From: Hemibagrus wyckioides
Taxonomy: Eukaryota; Chordata; Actinopteri; Siluriformes; Bagridae
NCBI RefSeq assembly: GCF_019097595.1
Contig: NC_080710.1
Span: 4,196,780 to 4,260,779 of the forward strand
Reading direction: 5' to 3'
DNA: 64,000 nt
Shown here: positions 35,885-48,300 of the stretch, one piece after another
How the letters are laid out: the number at the start of each line of letters is the position of its first letter
Position numbering within the stretch: position 1 is the first letter of the stretch
The notes under the pieces: generated by a model
The model's input: only the letters and a program-made list of their open reading frames with translations
Told to the model about the DNA's origin: nothing
The model's database searches: none
Made by a program: the position numbers and the translations under genes

Positions 35885-36900
35885 TTTTTCTTGTAGAAAC
35901 TGCATGGTTTCAGCCTATGAGAATGTGATGTGAGAAAAGAATAAAACAGGACTCGGACGAGAGGTCAGGTAAACTAACAGACTGCACAGTTTAAAGTTCC
36001 TGCTAAGCAGTAAATTAATCATTTTTGTTTCCTACAATTTGACCTTGATTGATTTATAGTTTTGTCTTATTCTAAATGTGATCAATGCTTGAGTAAGTGT
36101 CGAGGTAATTGTCTATTAACACATAGCACTGTGTAATTCTATTCTGCTGAAATGAGCGAAATGAAAGAAATTTTGCTGAAAATTTTCATTCAAAGATCCG
36201 AGTCAGTAAAATGATCCGAACTTCCCGTCACTAGTTTACGTATGTAATATGTAAACAATTACTCAAAATATTCATCATGATTTATTATGCATGCGCAATT
36301 CCTCCTCCTCCTCCATGCTTCTGAAGCAGGTGGACTGACTGTACGGAGACTTTAACTGTATTGAGATTCTTCTTCGGTTAAGTCAAGCTGATTTAATTTA
36401 CACATAATTTTCCACATTTTGTCGGATGCATGCTATTTTGTCTAGTTTGCTCTTTAGCACTCAACTTACAGGAGAGCATACACGAGCAAGTTTACTTTTC
36501 AACGAGCCAGGAAGCACATACAGACCCTGGACACGGTCAGTATAGTGAAAGTGCAATCCAGATGCAGTACAAATGAAGGGATCGCTGCATCTAAAGGCAG
36601 GTTCTTTTAAAATAACTATTTAACTTGACACGCCGCGATTAAAAACACGGCAATGAGTCCTGAACTCCGAGCTAACTGTGACCAGGGAAACAGTACTGAT
36701 TTGTGATGTTGATGATTCGAATGCCTTAAACTGATTGAAGACTTGATTTGACTTCCTATGACTATCATACCCTTATTATAATGCACTCCATCAGAAAAGA
36801 GAGCTAATGCTCTTGAAATCTTAAAATACATACAGTAGATCATACAGTATGTTGTGAACAGGTTCTCTGAATTTAAAACCTTAATTCTTAAAACTTTATT
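35885..36900. other. Region without evident gene
   Basis: No convincing exon. Short words such as AGATCCGAGTCAGTAAAATG near 36194 may belong to a dispersed repeat. A CTCCTCCTCCTCC run lies near 36302. Confidence 0.5.
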
Positions 36901-37718
36901 CAATTTTATGATGTTAATAATTCAGAAGAATGCAAAAGTACAGTAAAGTAGCCCATGGAGCTTGTGTGTAATTATTATTATTAAGTCTTCTAAAGGCGAG
37001 CAATAGTTTATGGTGAGAAACAACGCAGAATTTGAACAAATGGTTCTGACCTAACAGACTAATTTTGGCAAATCTAAGCCCCATAAAATACTGGAAAGCT
37101 GCAATTTTGAAAATATTAGTCTTGGCTTCCACTTATTCCATATAAATGAACCAGTTTAATTCCTTTATTCTTTTATTCAGCAATATGTTTGGTATCAGCT
37201 GTAGTGGATAAAGAAGCCTGGGCATTATATTCATCTTAACTACAGCAATCTTACCCAAGCCAGGAAAGAGGAAGATCTGACCGACTAATTAGGTCATCAC
37301 AAATTTTATCCAGCAGTGGGATAAAACTGACTTTGGACAGTTGACAGATCGTAGGGGTGATATTAATTCCTCAATATGTAAAACCAGAGTCAGAAACCTT
37401 AAATGGAAAGGAGGACATGTTAATTACCTGTGTGCTTGGGTGTCTTAAGAGCAAAGCCAGAGATTTCGAGAAGTTTCTTTTATACCCTGAGAATTTCCTA
37501 GATAAATTAATAATATCTACTAGACTTGGCACTGAAGATTCAGAATTTGAAAGAAAATGCAGGATTTCATCGGCATAAAGGGAAAGTTTATGCTCTTTAG
37601 CAACTACCGACACCCCAGACACGGCTGTTTCACCCTGGGCGAAGGCCTTTTTCGCAATTAAAGTTAAGATAAGGGTGCAATTATGAAGTTTTACACATTC
37701 AGAATAAAATATATTCAA
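36900..37718 (-). pseudogene. L1-like LINE reverse transcriptase remnant
   Basis: On the minus strand 37718-37371 reads a palm-domain segment: AFAQGETAVSG, KLSLYADEILHFLSNSESSV (the catalytic YADD has become YADE) and SLVDIINLSRKFSGYKRNFS. Downstream, in shifted frames, come LAWVRLL-type text (for LSWLGRIAVVKM), QLIPNML words and FIWNKWKPRL followed by LWGLDLPKL. These are the expected later blocks of an L1-clade ORF2. The YADE change and multiple frameshifts mean it is dead. It differs from the two L2-like LINEs, which have FTDDT or only a tail. Confidence 0.7.
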
Positions 37719-37879
37719 CGTTTATCTGTATGCCATCATAGTGTCGCTGTTTCTCATTATGAAAGTCGCTGGTTCAGTCCTCAGCTATGGTTAAACGTCT
37801 TCATAAACGTCCACATTTCATCATTGTGGTGTGTCAGAAGTGTTCACATGAACGCACAAACATAAAATATAACATTTGA

Positions 37880-38580
37880 AATATTACAATCCAAGAAAGT
37901 GATTGAGAATTTTTTTTTTTTATTTGAATTCTTACACGTCATGTTAGCAAACATCGTGATAAAACTGTACAAGCTGCTAACGCACTTTTAGCATTACTGA
38001 GTTTATAATCGAATAAAAGAAAACACATTCAGTATCATCATAATACGACTTTTCTCTCAGAATCTAAATTAATACAGCTTAATGAATATGGATTAGTTGT
38101 ATTTTCTTCACTAATATAACTAATCCCTTCCAGAAGAGAAAAAAAATCACAAACAATTCGTAATAATACTGAAAACGAAGAGATTACAAGATCAAAAATC
38201 ACAGTTTTTCCTTGAAAATTTGTGTACAAAAATGTGCACCATAATTCTCCAGAAATGTTTGAAGGTTTTGTTCATACAGCAGTGGAGCAGAGAAGGAAAT
38301 ATGTTTCGTTTGACGCCATCACAGTTAACTCGTTTTATGATTTAGGCACAGATTTAAATAAAAAATATAAAATAAAATGAAACAAAATTCTATTTAAAAG
38401 TCAAAAGATTTGAAGCTAAGATAAATTTAAGAAATATATACAGGCATGTGCCAGTTTAAAAAAAGGTTTCTGTTGTGATATACTGTCTTTTTAATCATAT
38501 TATATAGAAACAAAAGTGGAAATGACAAGACCTCTAAAATGTAACAGCATTGTGCGTGTTAAAAATTGAACATAGTGTAT

Positions 38581-38619
<39 letters not shown>

Positions 38620-39250
38620 TATAGATATATATATAGATATATAGATATATATATATATATATCAAATAATTACATTTAAATTAAAACAGTTAATATGTTC
38701 AATGATTTTGTTTTGCACTTCCTTTAAAATCCCAATAATAATAAAAAAAAAATTGAAATAAAAATCTGAAGATGTTACAATAAACTCACATCACAAGAAA
38801 TTTGGTTTTGCTCCAGAAAAAAATAAATTAAAACCAAATTCAAAAGAATTTTTTTCATCCATTCAATGAATTTAAAAATGAGCAAAATAATCCAACATGA
38901 TCACAGTAACTGTTTCAGCTATCGCAAAATTTCACTCATTTCTCTCAGATGTAAAAGCTGGAACTTACGAATCAGATGATTTCTGAATAAAAAAAATAAT
39001 CGAGTGCATTTTGGGACGACAGTTTAATACATTTGACAGTTTGATACATATAAAGAGCTTCAAATTGCTTTCATCGTCATTGTGAATACGCAACAACAAA
39101 TCTCTTCAGCTAACTGCTCCTCAGCAGATTCTGCGGCTAGCAGACTATTAGCTAACAGCTACCTAATGACTTCTAAAGCTGAATAGCTGCTAATCGCCTC
39201 AAACTCTCTCCAATATAGAGAAAGCAAGCCGACTAAAGTAAAATATCAGG
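37880..39250. other. AT-rich region without evident gene
   Basis: Only short A/T tracts and a TA/GATA microsatellite are seen. ORFs are at chance level. Confidence 0.5.
38584..38662. repeat. (TA)n with GATA interruptions
   Basis: About 80 bp of TA repeats broken by GATA units near 38615-38645. Confidence 0.95.
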
Positions 39251-39319
39251 TCAAATTTCTCCTTCTCCGACACATCTGCACTTTCCCGAACTTTCTTCAT
39301 CACTTTCTGAAGTCGCCAT
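39251..39319 (-). CDS. Very short ORF with good start context (possible first exon)
   Basis: The sequence AGAGCGATGGCGAC gives a good vertebrate start context. It opens MATSESDEESSGK, an acidic Ser-rich start, and meets a stop after 22 codons. A GTGCAG just after GGGAAA could act as a 5' splice site, so this could be the first coding exon of an otherwise unseen gene. No second exon was recognised downstream on the minus strand. It may equally be chance. Confidence 0.15.
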   Translation of the reverse strand: MATSESDEESSGKCRCVGEGEI

Positions 39320-39989
39320 CGCTCTCTGGACGTTCTTAACCTTCACACGTTTCGCCCGAATGTTGTAGTGTAAACACTGCACCGTTAACATTAGGCTGTA
39401 CAGCTTGACGGTTTAACCCTCACATCTTCAACCCACACAATGTGACTAATTTTGGTTTTAATTTGTCAGATTTGAGCGGAAATCACGATATATACCGCCA
39501 GAATCTGCGATGTTGCTAATGTTAAACCTCATAAGATTTTACCAAACATCATTTACGTTCTTTTAATTGCAGGATTCTCACAAGATTGACTCGGTGCTTG
39601 GCCCCCTACAATCGCTGTACTGTTGATACTGTTACCATGGCGAAGTTTTAGTCCCTGCTTAAGTTACTATAGAAACAATAATGTGTTAGAAGAAGCGCAA
39701 ATACAATACACGACACGTGATTTGCAGCAATGAATCAACACCTTCTGACCAATCAGAATCAAGAATCCAGAACATGAACCTACGTTCATTAACCCTCCAA
39801 ATCTCAACAACCAAAAACACCCCAACAAGACAATGTACCAACCTTCTGCATTTTTCCTGGATCCTTCAGGAAACGAAATACTGTACTTTTAAAAATTCAA
39901 ATTACGTCAATATTCACTAAATACATCAGCAGAACTTAAGGGGATATGAAGATATCCAAAATGGCTCAAGGCACAAAACACAAATTTCC

Positions 39990-41165
39990 ACATTAGAGCG
40001 CTAGATAGGAAGCACATGAGCTAGCCAATATTCCAGAGAAAATTGTTATGAAGCTAGATATAATTTGAGAGAAAATTATAAAGAAGCTAGCTATAATTTG
40101 AGAGAAAATTATGAAGCTAGCTAGAATTTGAGAGAAAATTATAAAGAAGCTAGATAGAATTTGAGAGAAAATTATTTCTCTAGTTAACATTTGATAGATG
40201 TTTAAAATTCACTTACATTTAGATAAACATTTGTTAAGCTAGCTAAATGTTAATAGACACTTTTAAAATAACTAGCTATTATTTGAGACAAAACATATTT
40301 GCATAATAGATCAGCCTGCTAAGCTGATATTGTAGAGAAAGTTGTAATGCAGCTAGCTAATGTTTGAGAGAAAAATTGAAATTATCCATCTAATTTGAAA
40401 GACATTTGTCCTCAGCTATCATTTGAGGAAAAAATTAAATCAGGTGCTAAAATTTGAAAGACGATTCTAATTTGCTAGATTATCATTGACAGGTAGCTAC
40501 ATTTTGTGATAGTTTGTGACACTTGTAATTCTAATTGTTAATCTATGAGAGAAACTTTTGTAGTAATTAGCCAGCTAAAATTTGAGAGACAATTCTAATT
40601 TGATTCTAATTTAATTCTAATTCTAACATATTTGTGAGAGAGAAAATTATATTGTAACTGTAACATAACTAGTTTTTTCACTCAGTTGAGAGAAAAAACA
40701 ATTTGCTAGCTAATGATTGCGAGACGCTTGGGATGTACTTAGTTAAAGTCCAAGAGGAAATAAGAATATAGCTAGCTAATGAGTGAGATATTCACTCACT
40801 GAGAAGTTTGAAAGCTAGACTGATAGACATTTGTAATTCGTTAGAAAGAAAATTGAATTAGGTGCAAAATATTTGATAGACAATTTGTAATTCGCTAGCT
40901 TATCATTTCAAAGAATGTTTTGCACCATTTGTAATTCACTAGCTAACGTATGAGAGAAAATCCTCAGTAAGTCTCAAGCTATAATTTGACAGACATTTCT
41001 AATTCACTAGCGTGTTTGCGAGAGACAATTTTATTCTAACTGTAACATGAACTAGCTATCAATTGAGAGAAAACAGATTTTCTAGCTAAAGTTAATATAT
41101 AGCGAATATAGCTAGCTAACTGAGTTTCTAGCCCATGTTCTAGCTAAGATTTGAGGGAAATGTTG
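39990..41165. repeat. Degenerate ~31-bp repeat with GCTAGC palindrome
   Basis: At 40030-40180, four to five clear units of about 31 bp carry AAGCTAGCTATAATTTGAGA followed by GAAAATTAT. Beyond that, to about 41165, GCTAGCTAA, TTTGAGAGAAA and TTGTAATTCGCTAG recur at irregular spacing, as in an old array that has decayed. No coding capacity. Confidence 0.8.
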
Positions 41166-41650
41166 CTAGCTAAATTCTTTAACATTTCTGCAGTAATTGT
41201 ATTTTAGTGTTCTGGCGGGAAATGTTTGCTTCAGCAGCTATCTAGCGCTCTAAAATGGAGATTTCACTCACGAATGATGATTTTAAATATATTAAATACA
41301 TAATACGACCAGATTTCTGGCACATTTATGGCCCATGATCCGAGGCATGAGAACAGTTTTTGGCACATATTTTAAACGGTACAAGTTAATTAAATTGAGC
41401 TATTATTCAAATAATTTGTTAATCAAAATGGAAGGAAAACCAACAAATATTTTATTTAAAAAAAATAATAAAATAAATAAAAAACGATCTCTGGCTCATA
41501 TGAAAAAAGAAAAAGTAGCTATGTGAATAAAAAAAAAAGTTTTCACAGGATTTATATATATTTTTATATTTGTCTTTTTTTCTGATTTCATTTTTTTTTT
41601 TAGATTTTTTGAAGTAATTTTATAAATCTAAAATTACTAAAAAAAAATCA

Positions 41651-41656
41651 TTTATT
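41651..41656 (-). promoter_or_regulatory. Polyadenylation signal of baiap2-like gene
   Basis: AATAAA on the minus strand, about 85 nt after the TAA stop at 41741-41743. It is the first canonical signal downstream. Confidence 0.6.
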
Positions 41657-41740
41657 ACAATACATGACAATTTTTTAAAAATAATTTTTTCTACCAATCC
41701 AAAGAGAAATGTAAATAAAAGAGAAAAGAGACGATCCTCA

Positions 41741-44700
41741 TTACTCGATGAGCGGAGCTGAGCGATCGTTGGTCACCGTCTTCCTCAGACGGATATGAGC
41801 GAATGGATTGGTCCTGAGGGGTGGGATATGCAAATTAGCATGCAAATTAGAAAGACAGCAGTTAGGTGTATCTCTGAAGCAGAGGAATGATAGCGGTTTA
41901 CCTGGTGGGAGACGGTGGAGGAGTGGAGTGATCACCGGGGAACTGCAACGAACGCAAGGAAGAAGAGAACATAAGTGCTGATTAGTGTTCGTGATTGTTA
42001 ATTAATTCCATTTCTTCTTTTCAACGAGAGACAGAGCAGAGAAATAGACAGTTTACAGAGATACTGATAGATTGGGTGTGAGAGATGGAATAGAGAGAGA
42101 GAGAGAGAGGTAAATAGATAGTCAACAGACTGGAACAGACATAGACAGACAGACAGACTGAGAAACAGGCATACAGTTATACAGAAATAGACTTACTAAT
42201 TGATAGACAGACAGACAGACAGGTGAGACTTCCTTGTGAGACAGGCAGACAAACAGATAGACAGCCAGAGAGAAAGATATGCAGACTTACAGACAGACAG
42301 GTAGACACAGAAACAGGTAGACATGCAGGCAGACAGAGAGGCAGACAGTTTAATTTAAAAATAAAACAAATAGATATATTAAAACTAATAGATATTAAGA
42401 CGGACAAGACAAATGGACAGACAGGTAGACAGTTTAACTGAAAAAAAAACCCCAGATATTTTGACTAATCTGTAGAAGGACAGACAGATATATTGATTGG
42501 GAGACAAACAGACTAATAGACAAGTAGATGGACAAGCCAGATAGAATGTCAGACAGATATATAGACTCATAGAGACAGACAGATATACAAACAGAATAAT
42601 AGACCAAGAAACATACTGATAGACAAGCCCGCTAACAGACAGACAGCTAATGTCTAAAAGACATAATAATCCAGACAAGAACGGTTCGAACATGACTCAC
42701 CTGCTCTTTGCCCTTCTGCTCTGCGTGTCCTGGACTTGTGCGCCTGATGTCAGGGTTCATCATGCTGTAGGGGCGTGGCCGAAACGTACTGATCCCTCGC
42801 TCCTCCTCCGAGTCTGGACTGAGCTTCACAAACTCGCCTGCAAGGGGCAGCCTGTCTAACTGACCCATACTCGTACTATTCAACTTGGACAGACCCGGAG
42901 AACTGAGATGACAGAAAGAGACAAGTCAATACACTGTGCATTATTAATGGAACAAAAAAAAACCCCACTGTACTGTTGGTATTTATATACTGCAATTTCA
43001 TGACCCATGGAGCATGAAGCTGGAGTCGGACCTGACGGCGTCGTGCTGAGTTGGCGTCGATGTGTTTGGAAGCGGCTGTGTGTAGGAAATGGGAAACCAG
43101 CCTTTCCTTCAGGAAACACAACACAAAAAACACAATTGATTTAGTGCATTAAATACCACGGCACTCAGGTCTGATCGGTCAGAAGGTGTTGATTAAGTGT
43201 CTATAACAGCAGCTCTTTGTTAGTGTGGGCAAACTGCTGTGGAATAAAAGAAACTTCTTGTTCTTGGAAAATCTGAACTCACACTATAACAATTTTTTGT
43301 TTTACCGGCCAGTTCTCTCGTTCTGTCCATAGTGCCATCCGTCTCTCGGTTCGCTGATCAGAAGATTGACGACGTCTCCTGGAAGGAAGGACAGCAGACA
43401 GGACCCTCCTCTCTCTCCTTTTTCTGCCCTGTCACTAGAGCTGGGTGAGTGAGAGAACAGCGCCTCCACACGGAGTGGGGGACAGAGAGGGAGAACACGG
43501 GGTAGGGTGGAACCTGAGGGAGAACAAAAAACAAACAAACTTCAGCTGTAATGCAAGAAAGAACAAAATTAAACAAGATCTCCAAATTTGAATAATTACC
43601 CATAATTCCTAACTGCATCTCATTCGGCTGTTTCCTTGGCAACGGCAGCGTGGAGGTTGCGTAGATGTCGGCTGCCCTGAGCAGCAGAGGGTTAAAGGCT
43701 GGAGGTGAGAAGGCAGAGGGCGGCACGGGAGTGAGTGCACGAGAGAGAGGTGCACTGTGGGGCAATGGAGGAGTGTGAGGGGCGCTTGGGGGTGGAACCA
43801 AGCCCTGCAGAGAATTAAGGGACGAAGCAGAGGCAGGGCTAAGAGAGAGGAATGCAGAAGCAGAAGGTGGAGAAAGCAAGCTCGAACCACTTCCTGACTG
43901 CACAGAGGTAGTCTGTGGGTGGGCAGGGCTAGAGGAGGTGCTGGTGTTTTGGGTGGAGATGGAGCGAGGGGTGGGATCAGATGAGACAGATGATCCACCG
44001 CGCTGATGCTGGGAGCGATTGCTGGAGTCGCCGTTCAGAAGGGGCAAGACTTCCTGTATGGACAGCCTCTGTAGAAGTGAGTTATGACAGGTGAGTCGAT
44101 CACACCGAAAAGTAGCTAAGATACAAATAACATATAAGATAAAAGCTGCACCTGTTCTCCAGACTGAGCAGAGCCCAGTTTAGTGTGTCGGAGGACGTCT
44201 GCTATCCCAGAAGCCCCGGCACCCTGAGGGGCCGTGTGACGCAGCAGGTTCAACGCACGCTCAGGTAATTTTGTTGGCTGGGAACAGGACTGTTGCCATG
44301 AAGACAACTTCTGCGACAGCAGCTCACGCACCTGCAAGAAGCAAAGTGTTGTAGCACTGAGTGTGCAGGGTAGTTTTTCCCGATTTCTAGAACTGTATTA
44401 ACTAATGAGCCTGGTCCATTGTAGTTTTGTTACCTGTAGTTTATTCTCCAATGGAATGTGCACCTTGTTAACTTGGTTTGGTTGCTTAACTAGTACTGGT
44501 AATTTACTGTGGTGAGCTGTAGATACCTACCTTGTAGTGGTAGTTTTTTATGGTGCGCTGTTGTTTTGTGACTTGTAGTGGAAGTTTTTATTTGTCTGCA
44601 CTTTTAGTAGTTGTTTATTATTGTTGGCTGTAGTTGTGCGACCTGTAGGTGGTAGTTTATTGCGGTGAGCTGTAGCTGTATAACATGTAGTGGTGGTTTA

Positions 44701-45298
44701 TGATGGCGGCTTGTAGCTGTGTGACTTTTTCTCAGCAGTGGTAGTCGTAGTGGTAGTTTTTTATTGTTGGGAGTGGTTGCATGACCTGTGCTGTGGTAGT
44801 TTCTTATTGTATACTTTGCACTTGTAGTTTGTTGTGATCTCCAGTTGGGTAACATTAGCTGGATGCATCTCTCTACCCTGAAGTGGTAGTTTTGCTGGTT
44901 TTGCTGTAGTTGTGTAACTTGAAGCGGTAGTTTAAAAGTGTGTGCTGGTTGTTTGCTATGATTGTGCGCCTTCATGATTTGCTGTTGTTTATCACATTGT
45001 TTATGTTTAGGTCACTTGTAGTGGTAGTTTATTGCAGTCTGCTGCCGTTGCGTACCTTGTTGTGGTAGTTTGTTAGCAGCTTGGCGACAGAGCACTGGCG
45101 GTCCACCAGGAAGCAGTACCTCCTCCTCTCCTCGGTAAGAGCTGACCGATAGCCCACAGCAACCAGAGAGTCCAACTCCGTCTGCCTGCGACTCATCAGC
45201 TCCACAAACTAGCACAGAGACAGGAAAGACTTCGCTCGTTATTGTTTCTAACAATGAACCACCCATGATCATGTTCTGTTTTTGATGGCAGTAGGATC

Positions 45299-45340
<42 letters not shown>

Positions 45341-48300
45341 AACTGAAGGAAAAGATGCTTCAGTGTGAAAACAAAATCAAAACAGAAGCGAAAAAAGCAG
45401 GAAGTGATGCCCTATCTTCCAGCTTGAAACATAATATTATCGCTCTCTCCTGACAATTTCCAATATTTTGCTTCTTACCCCAATATTTAACTTTTTTTCT
45501 CTCGCTACTTATGTCATTATTTTTTATTCTTATATTTAACATTAAATATTTAAAAATGTGCCTTATTAATATTTGATGATTATTTCTTATTTGATATATT
45601 TTTATTTTATTTATCTTTACTAAATTCAAATTAGCTAAATAATATAATCGTACATTTTTCAATTTTTATTAATTTCTGTATTTAACATAGTCCTTTTTAT
45701 TTTTACAATTAAATAACTTTTGTTAAATAAGCGGTCACTGAAAACATTTGCAGTACAACATTAGGATGGATATTTTTCTTTATTTTATAATTTTATTTCT
45801 TATGCTTTATTCATTTTTTAATATTTTTTATTACACTTACGTGCATTTGACTTTTTTTGTTCCTTTTTTCTTATATTTAAATAATTGACATGTTTAAATG
45901 GTAATATGTAGCGTAATATTTTACACAGATACTGCATTACAATGATAGAGTTTAAGCTTTTAAAAGAACACCAGGATAGTAAACACACTGACTTACAGAT
46001 AACATGACTAACACAGCTTTGAGCCAAAGTATCCACATACCTGCATCTCTCGGTCTCCGTATTTATTGGGGTGGCGACTGCCTTGACTTTTCCGCCGCAG
46101 TTTCTTCAGCTGTGACTGGCAGCGTTCGATCGACTCCGCCTTCGACCTCCGCTCGCTCTGGTATTTCTTCAGCGTCGCCTGGAAACAGATTTAATCCCGA
46201 ATACTTAAATACTTCACATCTTATTAATTTTGTAGAAGGAAAAATGATAATAAAAAAACTGAAACTAGATTTTTTAATAAAAGAGAGACTCACAGTAAGG
46301 AATTTAATATCCAGGTCAAGCTTCTGTTCCAGCTGAGAGAGAAGTTCAGAGTGAAACAGCTTCAACTAGAAAGAGAGAGAAATAAAAGTATAATAAATAC
46401 ACAAAATCTTTCTCTTTTTTTAGTCTACCGTAATCTAAAGACAAAGAGACTGGGATTGTTATCTAAAAAGGCTTATAGATTTGTTTATATGACAGTTGTT
46501 AAATATTTGTTGTGTACATTCACCTAACAATTTTCCTGATGTTACGAACATAAATATACAATAAACAGCAAATTTTTTATTGATAAATTCGTGCAAAAAT
46601 TTTATTTGAAAATGCTGACATATTAAGAATATACACCAATCAACCATAACATTATGACACTGCCTCCGCCGGCTCGCCTTCTTCCCATAGTGCATCCTGG
46701 TGCCATGAGTTCCCCAGGAAAGTGACGCACACACACCTGGCCATCCACGTGATGTAAAAGAAAACGTGATTCATCAGACCAGGCCACCTTCTTCCACTGC
46801 TCCGTGGTCCAGTTCTGATGCTCACATGCACATTGTTGGCGCTTTTGGTGTTGCACAGGGGTCAGCATGGTCACCCTGACTGGTCTGCAGCTATGTAGCC
46901 CCATACACAACAATCTGTGATGCACTGTGTATTCTGACACCTTTCAGAATAGTGCACTGTGTATTCTGACACCTTTCAGAACCAGCATTAACTTCTTCAG
47001 CAGTTTGAGCAACAGTAGCTCGTCTGTTGGATCGGATCACACGGGCCAGCCTTCTCTCCCCACGTGCAACAATGAGCCTCGGCCGCCCATGACCCTGTCG
47101 CCGGTTCACCACTGTTCCTCCCTTGGACCACTTTTGAGAGATACTGACCACTGCAGACCGGGAACACCCCACAAGAGTTTTGTAGATGCTCTGATCCAGT
47201 GGTCTAGCCATCACAATTTGGCCTTTCGTCAAACTCGAAGCTCAAATTCTTACACATTTTTCCTGCTTCTAACATCAACTTTGAGGACAAAATGTTCACT
47301 TGCTGCCTAATATATCCCACCCACTAACAGGTGCCATGATGAGGAGATCATCAGTCTTATTCACTTCACCTGTCACTGCTCAATGTTATGGCTGATCGCT
47401 GTATATCTTGGTCAGAATGTATTGATTAATTTTCTATAACAGCAGTTCTGACAGAGGTTTTGTCCAGTGAGGCATAAATGCATAAATTTTTACGCCTGTT
47501 ATAATGTATGTGATAACAGGAAGTAAATTTCTAACTGCTGAATGTATATGTGAGTGTGATAGCTGTGTGATACCAAGTGCACTCACCACGTCCTCTAGCT
47601 GCACCTGTATCTGTCTGTGTACTTCGGCCATCTGGAACAGCGTGTCACCTGAAATCAACAAGCAGGAAGCCTCGTGTTCACTCATGTAATACACATGTTC
47701 ATTTTAATAAATGGAGATGGGTACAGCGGCTAAATTGAATTGTGCTGTCTTGCTCATAAATAAAAGCAAAAACAAGATTTAGCATGGAAGTAGCTTCGCC
47801 AGTGCCAATACTTTTAAACAGACCAGAACTAGGAATGTCTAGCCATGTGTGACAAACTTATGACTATAAAAGTGATTCCAAGGTGGAATTCAAATAAACA
47901 TGCAAGATTGTCACTGTCAAGTTTGAAACTCCGCCAACTCCGCCAAGTTTGAAAACAAAATGTCTGAATGTTTGGAATTCTGAAATAGTAAACAACGCAG
48001 GAGGTTCCTGTGGTGATTGGTGTTATCGTTATTAAAAACACATTTAACGTTATTACGTTGGCTACGTTATTAAAAGCTTGAGTGTTTTTCCTCCCAGTTT
48101 CCGGAACATTCCGGCGTGTTGCTATAGGAGAATTTCACTGTCTCAGGAAGAGTTACTAGACTGAGCATCTGACTGTTTTAGAAAATGAAGCGACAGAAAA
48201 CGAAACAAAACAACATCATTCATCACTTCACATCACTACAACATTTACTACACTCATTTTAATTGTAGTAGCAGTCACACCAGTGAAAGGTAATGGGTTA

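Noticed and set aside
43609..43998. Minus-strand ORF overlapping exon 9 in a second frame
   Set aside because: Pro/Leu/Ser-rich shadow of the Ser/Pro-rich linker exon. The frame used by the gene is set by the phases of the neighbouring exons.
44604..44975. 123-residue minus-strand ORF ([14 protein letters not shown] repeats)
   Set aside because: Not taken as a separate gene: it is intron 7 of the baiap2-like gene and reads the ~42-bp junction-derived array. It is reported as a repeat finding instead.
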